The notes beneath the pieces are model-generated. The model did no database searches. It had not been told where the DNA came from and worked only from the letters and a program-made list of their open reading frames with translations. A DNA stretch of 64,000 bases from Calocera cornea HHB12733 (Eukaryota; Basidiomycota; Dacrymycetes; Dacrymycetales; Dacrymycetaceae), in contig KV423916.1 of assembly GCA_001632435.1 (NCBI GenBank), positions 1-64,000 of the forward strand. Reading direction: 5' to 3'. Positions 32,580 through 42,846 of this stretch are shown here, one piece after another. The translations under genes and the position numbers were made by a program. The stretch's first letter is position 1, and each line of letters begins with the position of its first letter.

Positions 32580-33192
32580 GTCTTAAGACTATCGATACAC
32601 GGCGTCGTTCATAGTAGATCCCTGAACCCGTAGATGAGGTATTCAGTGAAAATATGATACGAGTATGTCTCTTGTGTGTCTTAGCACAGCGCGCTGTGCT
32701 TGTTTGTTCGTGTTGAAATTGTCGGAGGTACATATCTAACTCGGCTCCGGATAGCACAGCCTTGTCGGGAGTGCCGGGAATGTGATTGTGCGCCAGCAAC
32801 GACTCGCTCCCTTACAATCTCGTCATTCTGCAGTGCGTCCGGAATAACGGAATGTCTTCTGTCTCCCTTGAGTCCCTGCGCCTGCAGGCAATGCGCCTTC
32901 GTTCCCGACATCCTCGTGCTCGTGCGTTGACAACCGGAACTGTGCGAATTGCACGTCCTTGCCCTCCACCTCGGAAATAGGCGCGCGTCATATCTAGTCA
33001 GACGAGACAGGGGCTACTACGCTACTCCGGGATCCGCGTGTTCTGGTCAGTTATCCGGTCGGGAATGTATCTTCTGCCAGAGGTTGTGGGACAGGTCAAT
33101 ACTTTGCCGTCGGTTGATCGTCAATCCCTGCTCACATCGTGTCTCTTTGACAGACACTCCGACGAGAGAACCAGCTCGCAGTGACCTCGACC
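32580..33192. other. Inter-RBR spacer with a degenerate zinc motif
   Basis: Between the two RBR genes. On the plus strand CACRQC (near 32880) and, one frame over, SFPTSSCSCVDNRNCANC (about 32905-32965) echo the N-terminal CSRC .. SFP .. CTHDSNVCSEC of copy 1, with about 20 bases missing between. It is probably the decayed N-terminal part of copy 2 left over from the duplication. Confidence 0.4.
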
Positions 33193-34533
33193 ATGGAGAC
33201 TACCCCTCGTGTTGATGCTCGGGTACTGCAGGTGCTGCCTGACCTGATGAAAGGGATCATCTTAGTTGCTCGGAACGATAGCTCCACTGAGTGTGTACCT
33301 CCACATTCTTCTACAATTCTGATCCAAACGTTCGTAGCGACTCCTCTGACGGGCCCACTGGATGGGCCGACTTCGGTATATTTGTAGGATTCTTCTTGGC
33401 CTCCTGCTTTCTCTTCTGCTGTTGCAAGGCCCTATGCGTGGAATGCTGTCGAGGACGGCGGACGAACCGCCGCAGGGCACCACCTGTGTTACCGCTGCAT
33501 ACACAGACAGTCGCGCAGGCGTTTGCTCATGCATACGCAACAACCCTGATCACACCTCCTGCTGCGGTGATAGGCGGTGAGTCCTTTGTGGATTCGAAAC
33601 CCTCATTGCACTGAACACATTTCAGATGCATCCATACTCAAGGAATGCAAGGTCTGCATGGAAGAACTGGGTGCAGCTCGGTTTAGTCCGATGACGCCCA
33701 GCAAAGCCTGCACCCATGAAGTGAACGTTTGCAACGACTGCCTTCAAAGACATGTAGACCAACGTCTCAGCGCCCTTGGCACTGTTCCCCCGTCCTGCCC
33801 GAGCCCCAGTTGTCGCTTTTCCTTGTCATATCACGAGGTGAAGAGAGCAGCAAGCAGCGACTCGTTTGCTCGGTTAGCACGCCCCCCAAGTCCGGTTTCG
33901 TTCTAGCCGCTGATCGATTCTGATAGATTTGATTTGCTCCTTCTTCGCAAAGCTGTTGGAAACGAGCAGGGATTTGTTTGGTGCAAGAACGCCAAGTGTG
34001 ATGCAGGGCAGTTTCACATCATCCCTGAGACACCAAAGCGGCCCGGATTGTTCCGTTCGGGGAACGAGGAGTGTTCAAATCCCGATATGGTCGTCTGCAT
34101 TGCATGTGGGACGAAATCCTGCTTTCGGCATGACGTGCCATGGCATGAGGGGATGACTTGTAAAGAGTATGAGCGAAGCAAAGAGGTCAAACCAATAATG
34201 AAGAAGGAATCCCAAACGATCAGAAGAATTGAGAAGAAAACCAGAGCTTGTCCGAGGTGTAAAGCTCCCGTATGTGAGGCGTGCACTTTGCGGGAACTAC
34301 TGGCTGATTATGTGCATAGGTGGAGAAGAACGGCGGCTGCGACAACATGTACTGTGAGTATATATGGCCACAATCAGAAAGCCGCTCTGAGTTTGACCAC
34401 TTTGTAGGTCTTCCGCCAGGAGGATGTGGGCATCATTTGTAAGATTTTCTCCGGGATCAATGTTCCCATCGCTGAATTCCGCGGCAGCCGATGGAAAGAC
34501 GCACATGCGACCAGAGTGTCTAACCGCCGATGA
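33193..34533 (+). CDS. RBR E3 ubiquitin ligase-like, copy 2, membrane-anchored, RING2 incomplete
   Basis: A tandem paralogue of copy 1. It starts METTPRVDARVL at 33193. After an intron at about 33287-33339 comes a hydrophobic helix (FGIFVGFFLASCFLFCC) followed by basic residues (CRGRRTNRRR), a probable membrane anchor absent from copy 1. Then RING1 (CKVCMEEL .. CTHEVNVCNDC .. CPSPSCRF), IBR (FVWCKNAKCDAGQ .. CIACGTKSCFRHD) and RING2 (CPRCKAPVEKNGGCDNMYC, PPGGCGHHF). The catalytic Cys in GGC remains, but the HM pair is NM, and the final FCWxC of copy 1 reads FRWKD before a short new tail (stop at 34533). The last two zinc ligands are therefore lost. It may be inactive or regulatory. The splices follow copy 1. 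Confidence 0.68.
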
Positions 34534-36250
34534 CCGCGCTACGTCGTCGAATACTGCAAGGGTGCCTCGGCGCCGACAAGCTCCTCGGACACAACACGTT
34601 GTAATATTAGTCTATTGTAGTATAAATACTCATTTCATTACGAAGAATATGAGAACTTGATGATTCTTATGGTATCATGCCCGATCGGCGAAACTCGGCC
34701 CTCGGTCCCAGGGACCGCGCCTACGCTCAGGGGCAAAAACTCACATGCAGAAGCCGTAACGATCAGGGTTGCACATGGAGCTCCATCCTTCTTGCCGACA
34801 CTCGGAGCGAAGCGCCGGAGCTTCTCTTTTCCTCAATTCTCTTGATACCCCTGACTGCGCTGATGTCTTTATCTTATCTCGCAGGCGATATCAATGGACC
34901 CTTGTGATCTCTAGGTCATGCGCCATAGCGAGCTCATTGACCTTGCTCAAGTCCCAGCCGGAGGGCGTTCACTCCGGCAGAGGTTGAACCAAGGACTGTC
35001 TACGCAGACGGCAAAGAGGGCGAAGCTAGAATACGCTTCATTGCGAAGAACTGGAACTGGAGAGGAAATAAGTGAGTAGCGCTGCTCTTGCGGGCACTTT
35101 CGGTAGTAGCTCCGGATTGAGCCGGGGACCCAACACACGAAGCGACTCACGCGCCGCCAATTAGAAACGTGCTGTCGCTTCTGCATCTTGCTTCATTTCG
35201 GAGATCATCAGTGTTGATGAGGGAGCAAAGCCTCTATGATGAACCAACCGGCAGCATTGGATTTAAGGCGTGCGGGTTGCGAGTAGGATGCCGAAGGGCG
35301 AATGGGCGATCGTTGATGATGGTACCTTGGAGCGCGATTAAACGGGGAGAGGCCGGTCAGCCGGGGAGACCCTGCTACAGTCGGGACCAAGGCCCCGGCT
35401 CATCCAGTTGTTCGCCCGTGGGCTTGCCCCACAGGTCCTCCGGCACACGTTCTGCCAGGAGCTGCGTGACCCGACTATGAATTGCGTCAACTTTGTGGGC
35501 TCCATTCGAACATTCAGGTCGAATCAAGTATGCAAAGCAAACATGTCTTCAGAGCCGTTCTTGCGTCTGCATTGTATTCCTTGGTATGGCATGCGGAAAG
35601 ACTGCCGAGTCGAGGAGCGGGAGCGGGATGGTGAGTGAGTTTTGCTGGAGGACCAACGGGGGCGGCTGGCGCCGATGGGCTCAATTTCAGGCGGTGGCTC
35701 CACATCTGACTCCGGACAAGCACAATGACAACATGCACCTAGAGAGGCATTTAGATGATGAGGTGCTCCGGGAAAGTCCAGTAGATGGCCGGCCGATCAG
35801 GACGCGGATGCTTCAGAGATAAACGCGTGGTCGCCTCAACTCAATTGAGAGGGACAGGACCGATATGGGCCGAGATGTCAGAAAGGTCCCGTGAAAAACT
35901 TCGATGGCCAAGCCTTGCCCTCCCGCACAAGACTCTCCATTGCATCTAACAGCAAGGGGCACCACGGTCTCTACCGTCGATGGTGGGTGCTATCCACTGT
36001 GAAGGGTACATAGCTCGACTCGATTTAGTTGGTGGTTCGAAGAAAGTCGAGTGTGTATCTCATTGTTATGTCGGGAAACGCCGAAAACGGTACCATGATT
36101 TCCGAGATTTGGGGCATCAGATTAGATGATTGCTTCCGTGCCGCAGCCGGCTCACCGGGTGGACCGAAGACTTTCGGGGTTCGGCGGGGGTGAGCCTGGC
36201 GATCACACGGAATGCAGGGCCCGAAATCCCTCAAAGGTAGATCCATTCCC
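34534..36250. other. Intergenic, no supported gene
   Basis: Small ORFs of up to 109 codons are present (for example 34918-35079 and 35408-35638) but none has a recognisable domain or a consistent splice model. Confidence 0.5.
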
Positions 36251-36259
36251 TTATCAGAT
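36251..36259 (-). promoter_or_regulatory. Iron-GATA site (ATCTGATAA) upstream of FET3
   Basis: Reads ATCTGATAA on the minus strand, an exact match to the ATCWGATAA consensus bound by fungal iron-regulatory GATA repressors of the SreA/Urbs1 type. It lies 135 bases before the ferroxidase ATG. The match is seen directly; the regulatory role is inferred from those factors. Confidence 0.6.
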
Positions 36260-36393
36260 CAAACAGGGATAAATCTCTCGCCCTCCATCCCCCACCGCCT
36301 TCCCCCGAGTGGTTCCATCCCCACCTCAGACCGCCCCCCTCCCAGCCCCAGCCCCCCCCTTGCTCCTCGCTCTTCCTCCCTACCATCTGCACA

Positions 36394-38792
36394 ATGCGCC
36401 CATCGCTCTCCCTCGCCGTTGCGGCCTCGCTCGCAGCGGTTGCACAGGCTGCCATCGTTGACGTGTACTGGAACATCACATATACCACCGCCAACCCTGA
36501 CGGGCAACAAGAACGGCAAGTCATCGGTGTGAACGGGACATGGCCGTACGTTCTCTAGTCAAGCATGTTGCGTTAAACGACCGTGCTAACCGCACACATC
36601 CAGGCTGCCTCTTGTTCAGATCACGCAGGGCGATACCTTGAGGATCCATGCCACAAATGGCCTCCCTGATGTCGGCACTGGTCTCCACACGCACGGGATG
36701 TACTTCAACACCACTTCCTACTACGACGGTGCAACGTGGGTCACACAATGGTATGTCTATGCGACTATTCAAGATCAAATTATTGACCCTCGTCCCAACT
36801 TTCAGTCCTATTCCCCCTGGACAGAGCATTACGTACGAGATTGAGACAGACATTCAGCCTCCGGGCTCCTACTGGATCCACGGCCACTATGCGGGTCAAT
36901 ACGTCGACGGTCTCCGCACACCGTTTATCATCTTGGCTAAGAATGAGACATATTCCTACGCCGCCGACTACACCATTGCCATGGCTGACTGGTACGCTTC
37001 CCTTACACAATGGTTTAAATGGCAGTTGACATGGAATCGCCGCAGGTATCATGACACTCACGCCGTGCTTATCAACGAATTCCTGAGCATCTACGTGAGT
37101 GTTCAAGCGACATCGCCAGAAGCTCCTCTGATGACATTGTCTTCTCGCAGAATCCTACCGGTGCGGAGCCTGTTCCTGGTAAGCGGGGATACCCCATTAG
37201 GCAACTTGCGTTTCTAATTCGGGTCGCGAACAGATGGTGCCGTTGCATATGTTGCGACCAACGGTGTCTACCCCGCTGCCCTGACGGATATGAACACCGG
37301 AAAGGGTATCAGCGCTGGTGCTAACAACAACGGCGTCCTCAACTTTGAGCCTGGCAAGACTTACCGCATCCGCTTCATCAGCATGTCTGGTCAGTGGAAG
37401 TTACAAACTCTAGTCGGCGGTTATTGATGTATCCATGTAGCGTTCACCATGTTCAACATCGCCATTGCCGGTCACAATATGTCCATCATTGAGCTTGATG
37501 GAGTTGAGACGGAGCCGTTCCCTGTCGACGTCGTTCCCCTCTCTGCGGCGCAGCGTGTTTCGGTACTCGTCACTGCTCTCAACGATACGTCTACGAACTA
37601 TCCCATCTCCCTCAACATGGAGTCCTCGATGTTCGATACCGTCCCGGATGCCCTGTTGCCCATTGTCAGTGAGTAGATATCCTTTTCCGAGTGGAAGTAC
37701 TGTACTGAGAAGGATGCAGACCTCACTACGACGATTGTGTACGATGCAAATGCGCCGACCGCAGATGTTGTCCTGTTCGACGAGTATCCCACTTTCTGGG
37801 ACAACGAACTGGTCCCTCTCCAGGTTGAGCCCATGGCAGCTGCTGATGTCTCGTACAACTGGACCATTGCGTTCGACACCTACGATGATGGATTCAACCA
37901 CGCGTCCCTCCTGCCTGACCAGAGCACCTATGTCTCCCCCCGTGTGCCGAGCATCTTCACGCAGCAAACAATGGGCGACGGTGCTCTTCTCCCGCAAGTT
38001 TACGGGCAGCAGACCAATGTGTTCGTTCTGAACCACCTGGACATGATCGAGCTGTACATCTACAACTCTGATTCCAACAGCCATCCTTGTAAGTCCCTTC
38101 TCTGCGGTTATACAACCGTCATTGACGTATAGATCAGTCCATCTGCACGGCCATAAGTTCCAAGTTGTCTCCGTGTCCCAGGACATCACGTCCGACGATC
38201 CGACGGTCAACCCGCCTCTCGTTGAAGGTCAGGCCAACCCTGGTCGTCGTGATACTATCATGATTCCGGCTGGCGGCTCTGTCAACATCCGTTTCCGTGC
38301 CGACAACCCAGGCACTTGGATATTCCGTATGTCCTTTACCGAACTGTTTCGTATGCGCATTCTGAGCTCAACGGAACAGATTGTCACATCGAATGGCATC
38401 TGGAGGCTGGTCTGGCCGTGGTCTTCGCCGAGGCTCCTCCTGTGTCGCAACAGGTGGTCAAGATCCCCCAGGTGTTTGCCGATCAGTGTGCCATGCAGGG
38501 CATCCCCGCCAGTGGCAACGTCGTTGGTCTCAACTCCACCACCGATTTCAACGGGGAGGCAATCGGTCCCTTCACCCAATATTACCTGTTCGGCTGGACA
38601 ACCAAGGCGAAGGGCGCTCTGGCCGGCTGCATTCTCTCCGCACTTTGCGGCATGGCCGTCGTCGTTTGGTACGCGATGAACCCCTTCCACGACTACGAAC
38701 ACGACGAGATCGCTCGCCAGAAGTTCGAGGCGGAGCAGGCCTCTGGTGGCAAGTTCGGTGCCATCAAGAACCTCGTTCACCGCAAAAAGTAG
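36394..38792 (+). CDS. FET3: Fet3-type ferroxidase (multicopper oxidase, membrane-anchored)
   Basis: Plasma-membrane multicopper oxidase that oxidises Fe(II) to Fe(III) for high-affinity uptake, normally with an Ftr1 permease. It has a signal peptide ([19 protein letters not shown]), then three cupredoxin domains. Copper ligands: [35 protein letters not shown] and the spliced [12 protein letters not shown]. Near the C-terminus a single transmembrane helix ([20 protein letters not shown]) and a short charged cytosolic tail ([11 protein letters not shown]) match Fet3 rather than secreted laccase. About eight introns of 45-60 nt split the gene, including the copper-binding HCHIEWH segment. No FTR1 gene is adjacent. 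The upstream GATA site suggests iron repression. Confidence 0.93.
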
Positions 38793-39338
38793 ATTAGGAG
38801 CGTGGTGGCTCCCATGTATGGGTGTGAGAGGCGGGTTGCGAAGCACCGCTCTGTGATTGCTGTACTCGATTGATGTCTCCGTCTCTTCCAAGATGTCTTC
38901 CTATTTTCTTTATGGTCAGCTCAAATACGAATAGCCGTGAACGAGATATGATACTTGAGCCGCTGCACCTTCTCTGAGCGAGACGCAGTGTCGGTTGGCG
39001 ACAATGTCGGTGGACCATTCCACCTTCATTGGAACAGCACTTCTACCCGTCCCGCACGATGTTCAATCAAACCTACTACAGTGTGATTGTGAATTAGATA
39101 ACCCCCGATACAGGTGTTGTACCGATGAACTTTAAGTATATATATGCGTGGAAATGAAGTCGAGCCGTGGTTGTCGTTGTCGTTGACTCGGCGAAGGGTT
39201 TGCCGTGAATGTGCACAATACAGTAACTGAACGCGACACGTCATTCAGTCACTGCTGTTCATGACTTGTCAGCCAGCCTTGACGAAGCATCGCCCGTGAG
39301 GAGACCGTCACTCGGACGGCCTCCTGTCTGACCCGAAC
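38793..39338. other. Intergenic
   Basis: 3' flank of FET3 and a short promoter for the deubiquitinase. Contains one TACAGTA word at 39219-39225. No gene seen. Confidence 0.5.
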
Positions 39339-40142
39339 ATGACAACCACTGACACCCAACCGAAAGCTCGTACGAGATCGAAGTACTTTGTACCGCTCGA
39401 ATCCGACCCGGACGTGTTCACGGAGCTCATCCACAACCTCGGCTTGTCCCACTCCCTGTCCTTCGTGGACGTCCTCTCCCTCACCGATCCCGACCTCCTA
39501 GCCTTCATCCCTCGTCCTGTGCTTGCTCTCATCCTTGTCTTTCCCGACTTCGGTGACTATGCCGCTGGTTACGCCAAGGATCAATCCGCGAAGCCAGAGT
39601 ACGCAGGATCGGGGTCGGGAGAGGATGCGGTGTGGTACAAGCAGACAATAGGGAACGCGTGCGGACTGTATGCTATTCTGCACGCCGTGAGCAACGGCAA
39701 AGCTCGGGATCACATCGGTGCGTCTCCATAGCCTTGTACAGTATACATGATCCTCACGCAATCTCAAGGTGCGGATTCTCCCATGGCACGACTTCTGGCC
39801 GAGGTCGCCCCGCTGACCCCACTCCCTCGCGCCCATGCGCTCGAGTCTTCCGCCGAGCTCGAAGCAATCCACCACTCCGCCGCTCTCCAGGGTCAGACAG
39901 AAGCACCGGCAGCAGATGCTGAAGTAGATCACCACTACGTCTGCTTCGTCCGGTCCCACAAGAACGGTCATCTCTATCAGATGGACGGGATGCTCAACGG
40001 ACCCATGGACCTGGGGGAAGCGGGAGGCGGGGACGATGTCATGAGCGAGAGCTCATTGCAGGTCGTACGCAAGTTTGTGGAAACGGGCGAGGAGGGGAAT
40101 GTCGGCTTCAGCTTGATGGCGCTCGCGGAGAGCCAGGACTGA
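39339..40142 (+). CDS. Ubiquitin C-terminal hydrolase (peptidase C12, UCH-L1/L3 type)
   Basis: Cysteine protease that cleaves small adducts from ubiquitin's C-terminus and processes ubiquitin precursors. The gene has one 50-nt intron (39719-39768) and encodes about 250 residues, the size of single-domain UCH enzymes such as yeast Yuh1. The catalytic set is visible: Gln and Cys in YKQTIGNACGLYAILHAV, His in EVDHHYVCFV and Asp in LYQMDGMLNGP. The N-terminus FVPLESDPDVFTELIHNLG is the usual UCH start. A somewhat extended crossover segment (ALESSAELEAIHHSAALQG) fits the loop that limits substrate size. Confidence 0.93.
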
Positions 40143-40300
40143 AAGTCAGGTCAGCGCGACTGCAGCAGTTCGCGAAGCGGTGTCCACCTAGAACCCGATC
40201 GGTGTGGTACTTACGCGCATGTAAGGCACATCTGTCCGCGTGGAAGATATCGCAAGCCCATATGCCGAGTATCAGCGTAGCTATACCCCGAGACTTGGAG

Positions 40301-40486
40301 TCGTCAGCGGCTTCCAGCTTCGCATTGCTCATCTGCGGACATTCCTCCTTATACTGTTCCGGGACATGCCGAGCGGACCCGTATCAAATTCAACTGTGTG
40401 CCCCATGCCACTCCGTCATCAGCGGTCTCCAGCTTGACTCCAGCTCGGCATCTCTCATTTGCAGACAATCCTCCTTATACTGTACC
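40301..40486. repeat. Diverged tandem duplication, offset 115 bp
   Basis: Copy 1 (40301-40360) and copy 2 (40416-40486, with an 11-bp insertion) share TCNTCAGCGG, CCAGCTT, CTCATNTGC and CCTCCTTATACTGT in the same order. Confidence 0.75.
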
Positions 40487-40586
40487 AGAGAGTCTCTCTG
40501 ATGCTGCGGGCGAAGAAATGGGCACGCGTGAGAGTACGTGGATGTTCGTCCAGTGACGAAGTGGACTCGCCTGCGACCCAAATCCC

Positions 40587-40594
40587 TATAAATA
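40587..40594 (+). promoter_or_regulatory. Orphan TATA box
   Basis: TATAAATA flanked by CCC/GCCC, a good core-promoter match. No clear coding region lies in the next 1 kb on the plus strand. Confidence 0.4.
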
Positions 40595-41694
40595 GCCCAG
40601 AACGGCGGGCCCCGTTGCGCGCGTGGACATCCCCCGCACGCAGCTGTTACTGTACTACCCGACCGCACTACACTCGCAAGCCAACGCACCAATATCCTGC
40701 TTCATTGCCCACCGCACCTGTGCTTTCGACGGAAGATTCAGTGGAGCGTGTTGCGGCGCACGTAGGCGGTCAGGTGCGATCACGGGCTACATTGTAATGT
40801 CCACCACGCCGCAAGCCTTGAAGTGAACAACATCATAACTCCCCTGCTTGTTGTCGGCCAACGTCGTTTCTGAAGAATATCTCTCGTACAGTAGCGTGGG
40901 ATCCCCGCGATCCGGACGAGTCTCGCGAACTACCTCGGGAGCTCGCGCGGCTCGGCGGCCGGAAGGAGGCGCCGATCGAGCGCGGTTGTGGGTCTGGTCT
41001 CGTCTCGGCGCGCCGCGCCCGTGAGGCCCGGTTGGTATGTACAGTCGCTGAACTCGATGAATGCTTGCTTGCGTGCGTGCGGGATGGCAGGATGGCGGGA
41101 TATGATGGCGCACTGCTGGGCGGCGGGCCGGTGCGCTGCGCTGTGGTGCGCTGTGGGAAGGGGATACAGTAGGCCGTGGGATCCCGCCGGGTTCCCAGTC
41201 GGTCGCACCGTCATCCCGCAACGGTGAGTTACATACAGTACTGTGCGTCGCCCGACCCCGCCGGGCCGGCTCACGCACTGTCAGCCCCGAATGACGGAGA
41301 GGCCCCGGCTCAAGGATAAGCCAAGTAGGTGATAAACAGCTGTGAGGCTGATAACTTATATAAGTTACTTATTTCATTTCCATGCAGAGTCTATAACGCC
41401 CTAACGCGCCCAAAGACGGCTGAGCCGAGCTGGTACAGGCCGATCCGTAGCCCGGGTATGTATACTGCACTGCGAGATTCCCTTGGTGAGATAAGAGGAG
41501 ATAGATATGTAGATGGCCGTGGTTGGTTGCGGGCGCGCCGCCCGGCAAGCCGTTCCCGTTTTCGTTTTCGGCGCCCATCGAACGCGCACTCAGAGCGATA
41601 GTCGTACACGGCTCCTTGCTGTCCCTCTCCAGCGCCCTCTCGGCAGGACGTGGGCACGGGCGTCCGCCAACGGCGAGCGCGAGCCCCGCGGGGC

Positions 41695-42846
41695 TTATAC
41701 GCTGACCTCTCCGCTGCTCCCGCCGGCCTCCTTGCTGCCCTCGATGGCGTCGGCGGCGGTGCGCTCGCGCTTGCTCATCTCCCTCCACTCCACGCCGTCC
41801 TCTCCGAGCCTGACGAGCTTGTCGCCGGGGATGTACCGGTTGGGCCAGTACCAGACGTAGACGGCGCTGGCGAGGAGGATGACGAGGGAGTCGAGGCCGT
41901 AGAAGTAGGCCTCGTGCGTCGGGAGGAAGCCGAACCAGCCTTGGGAGAACTCGATCACGCGGTAGACCTGCCGGACGAGGACGAGCGCGGTGGAGCCGTA
42001 CAGGGCGTAGAGGAGCTTGCGCCAGCGGCCGGTGGGCGCGCCCGCCGTGCGCGTCTTGTAGTCAAAGTAGGAGACTTGCATGACGAAGACGACGAAGGAG
42101 GCGAGGTTGATGGCCAGGCCGGCGAGGAGGATGTTGTCCCCCAGGTTGAGCAGGTTCTGCGCCTTCTGCACCTGCGCCGCCGTGCTGTTGCTGTTGAGGT
42201 CCGGGCGGGCGAGGAGCGCCGCGGCGCCGCCCACCTGGATGAGGAAGGAGATGGCGTCCGAGGTGATGAAGATCCATGCGACGAGGGCCGGGCGGAAGAG
42301 GGAGAAGCGCGCGCCGACGTAGTCCATCAGCCGGCCGAGGAGGATGTACTCGGCCGCGGCGGTGAAGATGGGGGCGAGGATGGTGCACGCGAGCTGCATC
42401 TTGTAGAGGGACTCGTCTGCGGTGGGGTTAGCCTGCGCCTAGTCTGATGGGAGGGGGAAGGGCTCACTGTTCAGGTCCTGCGTGTTCCGCGCGCGGGCGC
42501 CAAAGCCGAGGGTCTCCATGACGCCGCCGAGGATGAGGGCGATGAACCACCAGGCTTTGAACTGGAACATGCGCCCGATGAGGAGGGCGGTGACGAGTGC
42601 ATAGAGGATGACTGCGACGAGGGCGGCGGGGAAGCTGGGTGTGTAGCTCCAGATGTCGCTGTTCTGGATGTGGTGCGAGCCGGCGCCGGTTGCGGTGGGG
42701 GTTGCGGAGGCGGCGGCGGTGAGGAGGGCGGCGTAGGCCGATGTGGCGGAGGCGTAGTTGAAGCCTGAGGGGAGGGTGGTGGTGAGTGTGGCGACGCCGG
42801 GGACGGTGAATGCGACGACGGTGGGTGCGGTGAGGATGCCGGACAT
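41695..42846 (-). CDS. RTA1-family membrane protein, copy A
   Basis: Seven-helix membrane protein of the RTA1 family (yeast RTA1, RSB1), linked to sphingoid base translocation and sterol or lipid stress resistance. One intron (about 42419-42468) splits the coding region after RNTQDLNN, before ESLYKMQLACTILAP. Family motifs are WWFIALILGGVMETLGFGAR, AEYILLGRLM, SDAISFLIQVGG, FDYKTRT and RVIEFSQGWFGFLPTHE, the RTA1 hallmark with the conserved Glu between helices, followed by YWPNRYIPG. The N-terminus MSGILTAPTVVAF is identical to copy B over at least 20 residues, showing recent duplication or conversion. The charged C-terminus (SKRERTAADAIEG) is predicted cytosolic. Its orientation is opposite to copies B and C. 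Confidence 0.9.

Larger units (their letters stand above)
40143..41694. other. Intergenic with a local duplication and an orphan TATA box
   Basis: Contains two diverged copies of a ~60-70 bp sequence (40301-40360 and 40416-40486) and a strong TATAAATA at 40587-40594 with no convincing ORF after it. It may drive an untranslated RNA, or the gene may have been lost. Confidence 0.6.

Noticed and set aside
36394..38792. Laccase
   Set aside because: The C-terminal membrane helix and cytosolic tail, plus the upstream iron-GATA site, fit Fet3 ferroxidase better than a secreted laccase.
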